Assembly: GCF_958298935.1 (NCBI RefSeq)
Contig: NC_084922.1
Coordinates: 16,742,501-16,806,500, forward strand
DNA: 64,000 nucleotides
Source of the DNA: Phragmites australis
Taxonomy: Eukaryota; Streptophyta; Magnoliopsida; Poales; Poaceae
Direction of reading: 5' to 3'
Below the pieces are notes generated by a model. That model saw only the letters and a program-made list of their open reading frames with translations, was not told the origin of the DNA and searched no databases. Shown here in pieces: positions 1-10,172 of the stretch. How positions within the stretch are numbered: position 1 is the first letter of the stretch; each line of letters begins with the position of its first letter. A program made the position numbers and the translations under genes.

Positions 1-74
1 ATGGTGGATATGTTAGTCATAGTGATGTCGAGGAAGAATATGCATTTGAAGCTAATCTTGCAGCCGATCATGAC

Positions 75-716
75 ATGGATAGTGAGGGGGCGGAGATTAG
101 TGGTACCGCTGCCACGGAGAGTTATGCAGCACGCACCTTCATTGTGAAGCGAGTTTTGAGTTCTCAAATGGGGCAAGCGGAGCAGCTACAACGCCATAAT
201 CTATTCCAGACATTCCTCATTGTCAAAGATGCACGTGTTCGTACCATAATTGATGGCGGGAGTTGCAACAACCTCTTGAGCTCCGATCTTGTGAAGAATC
301 TTTCCTTGCCAACACGTGCACATCCTCATCCATACTACATTCAGTGGTTCAATAACAGCGGTAAAGTTAAGGTAACACAATCTGCGAGAGTATATTTTTC
401 TATTGGTTCCTACCATGATTATGCTGATTTTGATGTAGTGCCTATGCAAGCATGTTCACTTTTGTTAGGCCATCCTTGGGAATTTGATACCGATGCTACA
501 CACCATGGTAGAAGTAATAAATACTCTCTCATGCACAAGGGAAAGAAAATCTCTTTGCTTCCTTTGACACCTGCTGAAATTGTGCAATGTGATAAGGCTT
601 TAGCTGAAAAAGAAAAGAAAGAACGTGTTTTGGAATCTAAAAATCAGCAAGTAGCTCAATCTGTTTTTCCACCTAAGAAAGAGAAAACACACCTAGGTCC
701 GAAGGCATTAAGTTAA
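75..716 (+). pseudogene. gypsy polyprotein segment with retropepsin (end of gag / protease)
   Basis: The reading frame is open for 213 codons and carries an aspartic protease core. The active-site motif is IIDGGSCNN (about residues 58-66), and the second half motif LLLGHPWEFD is about 70 residues further on. The flanking HHGRSNKYSL segment is typical of the protease region of chromovirus polyproteins. The frame starts upstream of the first ATG in the window, so the ATG at 75 is only the first methionine seen. The frame ends in a stop at 714-716, where the polyprotein should continue into the next frame at 728, so a frameshift lies at about 700-715. The protease would process Gag-Pol in the virus-like particle. 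Confidence in the domain is high. Confidence 0.8.
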
Positions 717-727
717 AGGGTGGTGTT

Positions 728-3492
728 ATGCTTACTACTAAATCTGACCTTGCTGAAATTCAAGATAATGATACTTTGTGCTATGCTTTCGTATGCAAAG
801 ATGTTTTATTTTCAATTGATGATATACCTAGCTCTTTACCTGCTGCTATCACTAACCTTTTGCAGGAGTATAAGGATGTTTTTCCAGCTGAGATACCCCC
901 GGGGCTACCACCATTGAGAGGGATAGAGCACCAAATAGATTTGATCCCGGGAGCGACTTTGCCAAACCGCGTTGCATATAGGACCAATCCGGAGGAGACT
1001 AAGGAAATTCAGCGACAAGTCCAAGACCTTTTGGACCGTGGGTACGTACGAGAGAGCCTTAGTCCTTATGCTGTTCCTGTTCTTTTGGTCCTAAGAAAGA
1101 TGGTACATGGCGCATGTGTGTTGATTGTAGAGCCATTAATAATATCACAATAAGGTATCGTCACCCTATTCCTAGGCTAGATGACATGCTTGATGAGTTG
1201 AGTGGTTCTATTATTTTCACGAAGATTGACTTGCGTAGTGGTTACCACCAAATAAGAATGAAATTGGGAGATGAATGGAAAACTGCTTTCAAAACTAAGT
1301 TCGGTCTATATGAGTGGTTAGTGATGCCTTTTGATTTAACTAATGCACCTAGCACTTTCATGAGATTGATGAATGAGGTTTTACGTGCTTTCATAGGAAG
1401 ATTTGTTGTGGTGTACTTTGATGATATTTTGATCTATAGCAAGTCACATGAAGAACACATTGATCATCTACGTGCTATTTTTACTGCTTTGAGAGAGGCA
1501 CGTTTGTTTGATAACCTTGACAAGTGCACCTTTTGCACGAATAGAGTTGCTTTTCTTGGCTATGTTGTTACTCCACAGGGAATTGAAGTGGATGAAGCTA
1601 AAATTGAAGCCATCAAGAGCTGGCCGACCCCTGGGACTATCACACAGGTGAGAAGCTTTCATGGCCTTGCAGGGTTCTATCGGCATTTTGTGAGAGATTT
1701 CAGCACCATCGCTGCCCCACTCAATGAGTTGACAAAGAAGGGCGTTCTGTTCCAATGGGGGCCAGCACAAGAACAAGCTTTTAATACGCTGAAAGATAAG
1801 CTTACGCATGCACCTCTACTCCAACTTCTGGACTTTGGTAAGACTTTTGAGTTAGAATATGATGCTAGCGGCATTGGAATTGGAGGAGTGCTACTACAAG
1901 GAGGTAAACCCGTTGCTTATTTTAGTGAGAAATTGAATGGACCATCTCTTAATTATTCGACTTATGATAAGGAGTTGTATGCTTTAGTGCGTGTCTTAGA
2001 AACATGGCAACATTATCTTTGGCCTAAGGAGTTTATTATTCATTCTGATCATGAAGCTTTGAAACATATTAGAAGCCAAGCCAAACTGAACAAACGTCAT
2101 GCTAAATGGGTTGAATTTATAGAGTCTTTTCCTTATATCATTAAACACAAGAAAGATAAAGACAATGTCATTGCAGATGCATTATCTAGACGTTATACCA
2201 TGTTGTCCCAACTCGATCATAAGATTTTTGGTTTAGAAACAATTAAAGGATTATATACTACTGATTTGGACTTTAAAGATGCTTTCGAACATTGTAAAGA
2301 AGGAAGAATTTGGAATAAATATGTGATGAATGATGGATTACTATATCGTGCTAACAGGCTATGCATCCCAGCTAGCTCTATTCGCATATTGTTCTTGCAG
2401 GAAGCGCATGGAGGTGGTTTGATGGGACATTTTGGAGTGAAGAAGACCGAGGATGTACTGGCTACTCACTTCTTTTGGCCTAAGATGAGGCGCGACGTTG
2501 AGCGTTACGTGGCACGCTGCACTACTTGCAATAAAGCTAAGTCTCGCTTGAACCCACATGGACTTTATATGCCTCTTCCTGTTCCTAGTGTGCCTTGGGA
2601 GGATATTTCTATGGATTTTGTTTTAAGATTGCCTAGGACCAAGAGGGGGAGGGATAGTATATTTGTCGTTGTGGATCGTTTTTTAAAAATGGCACATTTT
2701 ATATCTTGTCACAAGAGCGATGATGCTACAAATATAGCTGATTTGTTTTTCAGGGAAATCATTTGCTTGCATGGAGTGCCTAACACCATTGTTTCGGATC
2801 GTGATGCAAAATTTTTGAGCCACTTTTGGAGGACACTTTGGAATAAACTTGGGACAAAGCTGCTGTTTTCGACGACATGTCACCCTCAAACCGACGGACA
2901 AACGGAGGTTGTGAACTGCACATTATCCACCATGTTGCGGGCTGTTTTGAAGAAAAATTTGAGAATGTGGGAAGAGTGTCTACCCCATATTGAGTTCGCT
3001 TACAACAGATCAGTTCACTCCACCACCACCAAGATAAGTCCGTTTCAGGTAGTGTATGGTTTTAACCCCCGTGCCCCTATTGATTTACTTCCTTTACCAA
3101 CATCCGAGAAATTGAATTTTGATGCTAAGACACGTGCTGATTTGATTCTGAAAATGCATGAGTTGACTAAGCAAAATATTGAAAAGATGAATGAGAAGTA
3201 TAGAACTTATGGTAGCCGAGGTCGGAAACATATTACTTTTGAAATTGGTGATCTTGTGTGGTTACATTTGCGCAAAGATAGGTTTCCTGATTTGAGAAAG
3301 TCTAAATTGCTGCCTCGAGCTGATGGTCCTTTTACAATTCTGGAAAAGATCAATGATAATGCATATAAGCTTGAGTTGCCTGCAGATTATGGGGTTAGTC
3401 CCACATTTAACATTTCAGATTTAAAGCCTTACTTGGGAGAAGATGATGACATTTGCGTCGAGGATGACTCCAATTCAAGAGGGGGAGGATGA
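728..3492 (+). pseudogene. gypsy pol: reverse transcriptase, RNase H, integrase
   Basis: This is two overlapping frames of one pol gene (728-1153 and 1114-3492), broken by a frameshift near 1090-1115 in the first conserved RT block. RT: the catalytic YFDD is at 1414-1425, inside the [17 protein letters not shown] block. RNase H follows ([13 protein letters not shown] and [10 protein letters not shown]). Integrase has an HHCC zinc finger ([10 protein letters not shown] ... CTTCNKAK) and a complete DDE set (MDF, SDRDAKF, GQTEVVN). The integrase C-terminus shows a [14 protein letters not shown] block as in chromovirus integrases. The enzymes copy element RNA into DNA and insert it. All catalytic residues seem present in the large frame, so the copy is dead mainly because of the frameshift here and the one upstream. 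Confidence 0.9.
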
Positions 3493-4386
3493 TGAGGACA
3501 TCACTCTTTCGGATACACACACCGAATATTCCTCCAACACTAGGTCCATTGACACGAGCTCGTGCACGTCAACTAAATCATGAGGTGAGCTCGTTCCTTA
3601 GTGTTCCTTTATATTTTGATGAGGATGGGATGCTACTGAATAATTGTGATGTATTGTTACTTAGGAACACGGGAGAAGAACAGCAAGGGCGCCCAAGCCA
3701 AGGTGGAGGTCCAATCAAGTTCGAGTCCGTTTCGGAGTCCAGGACCAGCCTGCACTAAAATCGTCACCCAAGACGCATACGGATTCCGTTTTCGACGTTC
3801 TACACATGGTTGGAAAGCTAAGGAGATAAGCTTTCCAACGGGACTGGTCCCATGTCCAAATTCTTTGTGAGTCAACAGGAATCGTTGAAACAAGTGGATA
3901 TCCAGAATCTGTCAGGGTACTGCGCCACCATCTTTTGGGCCGTTGGGCCGTGTAACGTGTTGGAGTCCATTAGAGACACGTCCAGGGGTCCTTGGCCGAC
4001 CCTAGTCTTTTATATACAGTAGCTGCCGCCCTAATTAGGGTTGGGTTTTGCTTAGATATTGATCTACACACAGTTGTAAGATTTTCGCTCTTGTTCCGGA
4101 CCGACTAGGCCGCCGCAAGTGTTTGTGGAACCCCGACTTCGAGTGTTTGAATTCAATTCGCAATATTTCAGATTGCATCTTCTACGTTCTTACTTGTGTT
4201 CTCGGTACGCTTGCAGGGATTGAGCCTTCTTGGCGAGGTCAACCGCGCGACACGGTTGATAACCATCGGAGCTGTGGTGTAGTGATTGCAAGGGAGACGA
4301 TCTGTTCGGGTCGAACCCTTTGGATCATCAACGTCGAGTTCTCCACCCACCAACTTATCGCTACCTATCGGAAGATCAAGCCAACA
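3490..4386 (+). repeat. 3' LTR of the CRM-like element
   Basis: The LTR is preceded by a purine tract (GAGGGGGAGGA) and starts TGATGAGGACATCAC. It is about 0.9 kb long, as expected for CRM LTRs. In its first 200 bases a short frame holds GPLTRARARQLNHEV and a DVLLLRN motif, like the C-terminal tail of CRM polyproteins that reads into the LTR. A TATA-like box is at 4011. The LTR end next to the CACTA sequence is estimated, because no second LTR is in the window for comparison. Confidence 0.65.
4011..4017 (+). promoter_or_regulatory. TATA-like box in CRM-like LTR
   Basis: TATATAC lies about 520 bases into the LTR, followed by a pyrimidine- and GGG-rich leader. Its position fits an LTR promoter (U3/R boundary). 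There is no experimental start site to support it. Confidence 0.45.
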
Positions 4387-4387
4387 T

Positions 4388-5845
4388 TGTTCATCACAAT
4401 CTCACAAAAGAGATCGTCAAAGCATTAAGTACCTCACAGATATATTTCGTGCCTACACTGGATGTTCCCGAAAAATATGAGCATGGCAAGCCATTTCTGC
4501 CATCATTTCAACTCCAGGAAGGTCCGTGGGAGATGAGGAAATCCCACGAATGGTACATGAGGGCATGTCGCGTGGGCCTCTCCATAATCACTGCTTCTGT
4601 CCCTGCTATCGTTTATCTAAGCGGAGACAACTACCTCATGTTGGATTTTAAGGACATGAACGCTTTGTTCCTCCTCGACAAACTTGACGTCAATCTCATA
4701 AGCGTGTGGTGCCTGTAAGTGCCAACAATCTACCTCTACATTCATATATGTACCAATATATGTTATAGAAGCTAATGACTATTGATTTGTTCTGTAGGAT
4801 GCAATTTAACGATGCGGATAAGTTAAAGAGGCCTATCGGATTCATTGATCCGCAACGAATTTTCCAGCCAAACATGATCATGAACATAAGGACTGATGAC
4901 CCTAGGATTAAGGGGAAGAGTAAAAAGGATAAAGCACGGGTCATAAAAGAAGCAACCAAAACAAAAAGGCTCGAAATGTCAACCTACATAGGAAGGGCTA
5001 TGCTAGAACTGTAGGACAAGGACTGCATCTTCGCTCCCTACAATTTTAAGTAAGCGTGATACATTATGAATCTAACATAAGTGTTCAATTTAGTTGATTG
5101 ATCAAGAATCTAACAGAAGTATTCATGTAGCGATCACTATATTTGTATAATGCTGATGCTGAAATCGAGCAGACTCGTGGTCCTTGACTCTGCCGATTTC
5201 CAATTAAAATTCTACCAAGATTTCATTGACGTTATACAGAGGTAAAGGAAATCCCCCATACTTAAAATTCTTATACATTATTTATGAATTGATAATTACT
5301 TGTTGGTATTCGAATAGGGCCTACAAGTGATACGTAACGAAAGGTGAGATACACGATACGGACAAGCCGGATGCGATGACGGTCCGTACACATTTTCCGG
5401 TACTAACACAACTTCTAATTCTTGTATCCCACTATTAATGACGAAGAGTTTTATTGAACTAACGAATACGTTGCGTTTTTTTTAAGTGCCACAAGCAAGG
5501 TTTCAATACCGTTCTTTGTGGGTACTATGTTTATGAATTTCTTAGGATAAACGGGAGGTACACAACGAACCCTGAGGACGTAAGTCATCATTGCGCCTGC
5601 ATATTCTTATTTGGTTATGTTTCCATTGTCAGTAGTGTTTTAACTCTTTTAGTGTGTTTTCAAACCAGGCAAGGATGATCCAATGTGCCAACCAAGCTCT
5701 CACCGATAAAGAAATCCAAAACGTCCAACGTGACATGTGCCAATTTATTATGCACGAAGTCATCCACAAGAACGGTAGATTCTTTTATTGCGGAGACGAA
5801 TTAGCTAGTCATCTGAGACTTTGTGTGTGGGACAGCGACTCTTAG
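4388..5845 (+). pseudogene. Ulp1/C48 (SUMO-protease-like) gene of the CACTA element
   Basis: Six exons with GT-AG borders can be traced: about 4388-4714, 4798-5050, 5131-5241, 5318-5399, 5487-5579 and 5669-5845. Family hallmarks: FVPTLDVPEKYE and the LDKLDVNLISVWCL block in exon 1; GRAMLEL in exon 2; the catalytic His region DHYICI at the start of exon 3 (usually DHW); LDSADF with the catalytic Asp in exon 3; [12 protein letters not shown] with the catalytic Cys in exon 5; and the ERDMC/NVQRDMCQFI tail in exon 6. Two in-frame stops spoil it: a TAG at 5012-5014 and a TGA near 5329-5331. The 5' exons are cut off by the adjoining gypsy element. Its role in transposition is not established. The family is recognised with confidence; activity is very unlikely. 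Confidence 0.85.
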
Positions 5846-6004
5846 CTATATAGGCTTGTGATGTTGTAAATATTGTTTTGTAAATATTGCTGTACTTGTG
5901 TTAAATGTTGAAATATATGATGTTATTCATATTGTTATTGAAACTGTGTGAAATCTGGATGGAATAAAATATATTCTAATTATTATTTTTAAATAAATAC
6001 ATAC

Positions 6005-6210
6005 CACAGGTGGTTCTCATACGAAACTGTCTGTGGAAATTTTTATATCACAGGCGGCAGCTAACGTGAACCGCCTGTGGAAATCAATTTTCACAGCACG
6101 ATCACTTTTGCGCCGTTGATTTCCACAGGCCTTCTGTCGCAGGTGGGTACGCCAAACGCATGTGAAAAGACGTTTTCACCCGCCTGTACAGTATCGTTCT
6201 GTACTTAGTG
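6005..6210. repeat. CACTA right subterminal repeats and terminus
   Basis: Several copies of CACAGGYGG and its complement CCGCCTGTGG occur in alternating orientation (6006, 6049, 6077, 6125, 6137, 6180), followed by the terminal TAGTG. Subterminal motifs of this kind are the binding sites for the CACTA transposition proteins. Confidence 0.8.
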
Positions 6211-6213
6211 TTG

Positions 6214-7081
6214 AAGGCGCAATTTTTTATAACAATATTATCGCTGCCAAGCGTTTTTTATAACAATATTATAATATCATGTAATAGTATTTCGTTCAAA
6301 AAATTGATGGCAATGATAATATGACTGATGCCAAAACACAACGATAAATCCACTAAAAAAAGTCTGCGAGAAAAAGAAAAGTCGGCCAGAAAAAGAAGAA
6401 GTCAGTGAGTTACATTACGTGTGGGACGGATATTTTTTTATGCCGAAGCACGCAGGAAGGAGTAGAGGCTTAGAGCTGCCAGCACGACTGGACCGTCGTA
6501 CCTCTGCCAGGTTGTGTTATGCTTATCACCTACGATCGATTTATCATACCGTGTCATGCCGACATGAATTAATTTTAGAAAAACCTAAGCCACGGCTCTT
6601 AAGTACGTCGTGCCGTTATCGTATTGTACCGGTCCAGACACGATTTTACTTTATATTGCTTGATAATATTTATATATTTATCTCTTATCATCTCACACTT
6701 TATACTTGTTCATACATCTATCTTTAATACTACCAATTTATCTCTTAGCATCTCTCACTAAACAAACAAAATCTTAATATTTCACACTTTATAGTCAAAC
6801 AAATTGTATCTATCCTTTTCATACCGTACCGACACTAGTATGACCTAAACCATCGTATCGTACTAATACGCCCACCGTACCAAAAATAGTCACAATACGA
6901 CTCGCTATTCGTGTCGTACCAATCTAACTGAAAATATTTCATACTATAACGTACAGTCGTACCAAAAGTCATACTGTGGGCGGTCCAGAAATGGCACGAC
7001 CGTGCATCCTCAACGCAAAGACATGATAATATTTATTCCTTATTTAAAAAAGGAAGGAGAGCCAATAGAAATGTACCATCT
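6214..7081. other. AT-rich spacer, no gene recognised
   Basis: Nothing codes convincingly here. From about 6525 to 7000 the words CGTACC, CGTGCC and TCGTATCG recur in both orientations around an AT-rich core, ending in GGCGGTCCAGAAATGGCACGACCGTGC. Grass hAT-like miniature elements have ends rich in GGCACGAC words, so this may be a decayed one, but no clean inverted repeat or target duplication was found. Confidence 0.4.
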
Positions 7082-7090
7082 AGCAGGAAC

Positions 7091-7238
7091 GGCCGCGGCT
7101 TCTCTGTCTCCTAACCCTGTGCCGATCGGTGTTCCTGCGCATGTGGAGGCAATCCTTTTGCCCCCCTCCAGGAGCTGGGCCCTCTAATTTTCCCGTCCAC
7201 CGTCGAACGCCAGAACAGAACGGAGCCGTCAGCCTGTT
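7091..7238 (+). repeat. MULE left terminal inverted repeat (TSD 7082-7090)
   Basis: It starts GGCCGCGGCTTCTCTG and runs to GAGCCGTCAGCCTGTT. It matches the reverse complement of 10017-10163 with only a handful of differences. The outside border is set by the 9-bp duplication AGCAGGAAC. Confidence 0.92.
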
Positions 7239-7239
7239 A

Positions 7240-8141
7240 GCCTTCCGTTACTTTTCTCTTTTTTTCTCTCGTGTGTAGGGTGTCAACCACTCCAAGTTTT
7301 TCTTTCTTCTTGTTACGCGTGCAGACCACTCCGATCCCTGCTTCACTTCCTTGGCCTGGCCGCCTGGCTTGTGTCCAACTCCATCAGTTCAGCGTGAGGG
7401 GCTCACTCCGGCGGCGCCTCTGCAGGGATCTCGTTGAGCCACAAGAAGCTCAAGCTTGATGGCGCGAAGCTTGATTTGGGTTGTGGGAAGCTCTAGTTCG
7501 GCGGCGCGAAGCTAAATTTGGGCGGCGGGGAGCATGATTCCGGTGGCAAGGACCTCGATTTGGGTGACTAGGACCTCAATTCCTGTGGCAGGGAGTTTGA
7601 TTTGTGCGGTGAGGAGTTCGATTTCGGCGTTTCCTCTTTGGCTTCGTCGAGTCCGAGGTCACCGTGGCGAGTCCTAGAGCTGGGAAGCGTCGATTTGGGC
7701 GTCAACCCAGAGGCATATTTGGCTCGCCGGCTTTGAGTTCATGGTGCTGTAGTTTGCCAGCGGCTGTTGCTGCTGTGAACATGAAGGCAAGGGTATGGCC
7801 GTGTGTGGCAGCAGGCACTTCCTCAGCAAATTTGGTCTGGTTAGTTGTCTTATGCTGTTCCCAGTTATTCTTGAAGAGGATGTGCTCTCCCCTTTGTTTG
7901 ATGCTTTCAGACCAGTTGGATTACTCGTTTGTAGAATGTGTACGTAATTTGGACAAATTTTATACCACACAAAAAGTGCTATTTCGCACATCTTCGATTG
8001 AAGATTGGAAGTCTGGTTGAGAGGTACCTTACAGAATAATTAAAAAAACATTTAGAGATTTAGTTGGTAAAGTAAATAGTCGCATGCATATGATTCGGAT
8101 CCCAGTGCACAAAATACATGCATTCTTCTAAATAGATGATA
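7240..8141. other. MULE interior, left part: non-coding GC-rich leader with degenerate ~29-bp repeats
   Basis: No supported gene. From about 7455 to 7650 a unit close to GGCGGCGAGGAGCTCGATTTGG recurs six or seven times with drift (for example CGGCGCGAAGCTAAATTTGG, GTGCGGTGAGGAGTTCGATT). Short open frames here have no family match I can recognise. This looks like a captured GC-rich 5' untranslated or first-exon region. Confidence 0.5.
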
Positions 8142-8910
8142 ACTTCAATGAAAATGGTTGAACACATTGTAGGGATTTATATTGAATGACTGGGTGGCAT
8201 TTCCTTGTTGCGTATCTTGGCCATGTTGAGGGACTCCAAGCCAAGAACCAAAGGATGGCAGTGAAGCATTCCCAACTGGATAGTAGCCTGGTGTATGCAT
8301 GTGATTTTGAACTGTAGGAGTCCCTAAATGACCCTGTCCCAATTGAAAAATAATAATGACATCAGTAGTGAAAAATATGACTAGTCTTGATAATGTAAAG
8401 TATTGTTGGATTGCTATACCAATACGGTGTATTGTGGCTGTGAATGTGTTATAATCTCCGCTTCTATTGCAGAACCAGGTTCCTTGGGGTCCTTCTTCGT
8501 CTTTTTGCTCTCTCTTGTTGCCTTCTCAAAACCACCAATTGGCCTTGCAGACCCACGGACTGTCTTTTGCTTAACCTTGATGCCTCTTGGTTTTCCAGGC
8601 TTGTCATTTTGCTGTGTAGCTGTAAAAATTCGACATTTTTTAAAAGTCATAAAAGTTAGATTGTGTGGCATGTGAGATATTAACACAAGTATTGTTCATA
8701 TCATAGTATAGTACAAACCTTGTGGACAAGATGAATTATCCAAATCCGGATCAGCCCTTATTTTCAGGCTCTTCTCCACATCTTTTGCTAATTTCTCTGC
8801 ATTGTTCACAGCCATGAAGTATGTTTCTTCGGATTCTGCGGCTCGGGCAGCGAGTCGAACAAACATTCTGCATAACTCTTTTCTGCGTTTCGATAGCTTT
8901 GTTTTGGAAT
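8142..8910 (-). pseudogene. FAR1-related C-terminal exons, out of frame
   Basis: Reading on the minus strand after the stop of the FAR1-domain gene, a different frame encodes a basic segment (SKRRKELCRMFVRLAARAAE), then MAVNNAEKLAKDVEKSL up to a donor near 8720. A lysine-rich exon follows (about 8425-8620; GKPRGIKVKQKTVRGSARP). The last exon (about 8145-8325) ends at FNHFH. FAR1-RELATED SEQUENCE proteins end in just such a region (RR..LC..........A...E....A...AE....V). The central MULE-transposase and SWIM domains normally lying before it are missing. A frame change at about 8911-8925 separates it from the FAR1-domain frame, so it is probably a decayed 3' part of the same gene. Confidence 0.6.
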
Positions 8911-9828
8911 CTACATGTGTGTCACAATTGCTTCTTTTGCCATTAGATCAATAGTAGCTTTATTTGAAATGCCGACTGCTTTAGCATCTTCGGCACTTGC
9001 AATCTGTGCTTCGGTTATTTTCCTTTGAGATCTCAAATGGTGGGCTTGGCTACCAGTAGCCAGAATATGGTTATGATCGGGCACAAATTCATAGATATAG
9101 TAGAATCCATCTCTGAGACTTATCTTCATGCATGCTTGACACATACAACGTGTCTCTGGCCTGCTGAAGCACTGTCCGTTGGTGGATGGTTCTGCTCGTT
9201 TATCATGACCACGAGCACCTATTGATAAATAAATAAACTGATCAAAATTATGTTTCCCCAAACCATGACCATACCAATACAAATATAAATTGAATTCAGT
9301 ACCTGCACGAGAACAACAAAATGTTCTATTCTTTATTGTGGAAGTATTTTTCACATTATGGGAACTGCTCCTTCGAATGCTGAAACCCTTATCTCGAGCA
9401 TAGGCGTTGTAAAAGTCATACGCCTCTTGTTCAGTGTAGAATTTCATTCCAACCTTTGGAATCTTGCCTTCCAGACAATTTTTTACTTGAATAGATTCAA
9501 TTTTGCCATAATCCTGAAAAATTGTAGTAAGTTTCATGTGGAATAAGTTAGCAATCAAACAAAATTCCAAAGGAAAGTAAAATTCATCTGTATAGATGTG
9601 TTTGAAATGATAAAGCATTTGCAATGATAATACAATAAGAAATCTTACAATTTCTAACTCTGTTGTTCCTGTGTAACCAGGAAGATTGTTGATCCCAGAG
9701 AAATTTGGTGAAGATGTGGCAGGAGCAGCAGGTGACATGATGATGCTTGGTACTTGTGGAAGTAATGGCGCTGTCACTTCTATGTTGTTGTCCTTGTTAG
9801 ACTTGGAGAGAGTTGGCTGAGACGCCAT
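8911..9828 (-). CDS. FAR1 DNA-binding-domain protein, FRF-like (spliced, 232 aa)
   Basis: Three exons with good GT-AG borders join in frame: 9828-9649, 9513-9303 and 9218-8911 (180+211+308 nt), giving an uninterrupted 232-aa protein. Residues about 1-60 are a Ser/Pro/Thr-rich leader. The FAR1 (WRKY-GCM1 fold) zinc-binding domain follows: VGMKFYTEQEAYDFYNAYA, then a GFSIRR block, CC (FCCSRAG), CMCQACM, and the HNH motif DHNHIL. It ends soon after MAKEA, where full FAR1/FHY3 proteins go on to a MULE-transposase and a SWIM domain. Known: FHY3/FAR1 proteins are domesticated MULE transposases acting in the nucleus, and FRF proteins keep only this domain. Here the gene lies inside a MULE, so it may be the element's own truncated transposase N-terminus or a captured host gene. 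The model is open and could be expressed. Confidence 0.75.
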   Translation of the reverse strand: MASQPTLSKSNKDNNIEVTAPLLPQVPSIIMSPAAPATSSPNFSGINNLPGYTGTTELEIVRFLIVLSLQMLYHFKHIYTDEFYFPLEFCLIANLFHMKLTTIFQDYGKIESIQVKNCLEGKIPKVGMKFYTEQEAYDFYNAYARDKGFSIRRSSSHNVKNTSTIKNRTFCCSRAGTEFNLYLYWYGHGLGKHNFDQFIYLSIGARGHDKRAEPSTNGQCFSRPETRCMCQACMKISLRDGFYYIYEFVPDHNHILATGSQAHHLRSQRKITEAQIASAEDAKAVGISNKATIDLMAKEAIVTHM

Positions 9829-10016
9829 GCTGTTGTGATGAATATGTTAATCTGAATTATCGTGCCGTCGCAAATTAGATGGAAGTTATCTATTGTGATT
9901 GGCGCCACATTAACTATTTGGCGCCTTTTTTCTCCATCAATATCTCCAGTTTGGCGGGGTTTTTTTTCCTCCATCAATACCTCCTAATTTCCGTAATTAT
10001 GATAGTGTGTGACGGA

Positions 10017-10163
10017 ACAAGCTGACGGCTCCGTTCTGTTCTGGCGTTCGACGGTGGACGGAGGAATTAGAGGGCCCAGCTCCTGGAGGGGGGCAAAAGG
10101 ATTGCCTCCACATGTGCAGGAACACCGATCGGCACAGGGTTAGGAGACAGAGAAGCCGCGGCC
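10017..10163 (-). repeat. MULE right terminal inverted repeat (TSD 10164-10172)
   Basis: Reverse complement of 7091-7238. The outer end GAAGCCGCGGCC abuts the 9-bp duplication AGCAGGAAC. Confidence 0.92.
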
Positions 10164-10172
10164 AGCAGGAAC

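Larger units (their letters stand above)
1..4386 (+). mobile_element. Ty3/gypsy retrotransposon, CRM-like chromovirus (5' part outside window)
   Basis: Seen: protease, reverse transcriptase, RNase H and integrase in the order PR-RT-RH-INT, which is the gypsy order, followed by a purine-rich tract (3478-3489) and an LTR that starts TGATGAGGACATC. Known: CRM-clade (centromeric) elements of grasses have LTRs starting TGATGAAGACATC, and their polyprotein tail runs into the 3' LTR. Here a TRARARQLN-containing tail lies just inside the LTR. Inference: this is the 3' three quarters of a CRM-like element. The right edge against the CACTA sequence is placed at a CA dinucleotide near 4386 and is uncertain by some tens of bases. 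Two frameshifts in the coding part make this copy defective. Confidence 0.8.
4387..6210 (+). mobile_element. CACTA (En/Spm-type) transposon, 3' part
   Basis: The right end is TACTTAGTG at 6202-6210, the complement of the CACTA terminus. It is preceded by repeated CACAGGCGG/CCGCCTGTGG subterminal motifs, which define CACTA ends. The body holds the Ulp1/C48-like protease gene that grass CACTA elements carry next to the transposase. The left part and the transposase gene are not in the window. The CRM-like element directly abuts at about 4386, so it probably inserted into this CACTA element. The trinucleotide after the end is TTG, a candidate 3-bp target duplication that cannot be checked without the left end. 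Confidence 0.85.
7091..10163. mobile_element. Mutator-like element (MULE) carrying a FAR1-domain gene
   Basis: Near-identical ~147-bp inverted repeats sit at 7091-7238 and 10017-10163. Directly outside them lies a perfect 9-bp direct repeat AGCAGGAAC (7082-7090 and 10164-10172). A 9-bp target duplication with long TIRs is diagnostic of Mutator-like elements. The 3.07-kb element holds a minus-strand FAR1-domain gene with leftover FAR1-related C-terminal exons, and no recognisable MULE transposase catalytic domain. It is therefore non-autonomous: either an internally deleted FAR1-type MULE or a Pack-MULE that captured a FAR1-related gene. The TIRs differ at only a few positions, so insertion is fairly recent. 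It sits just upstream of the HAC/KIX-like gene, the usual 5' preference of MULEs. Confidence 0.92.
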
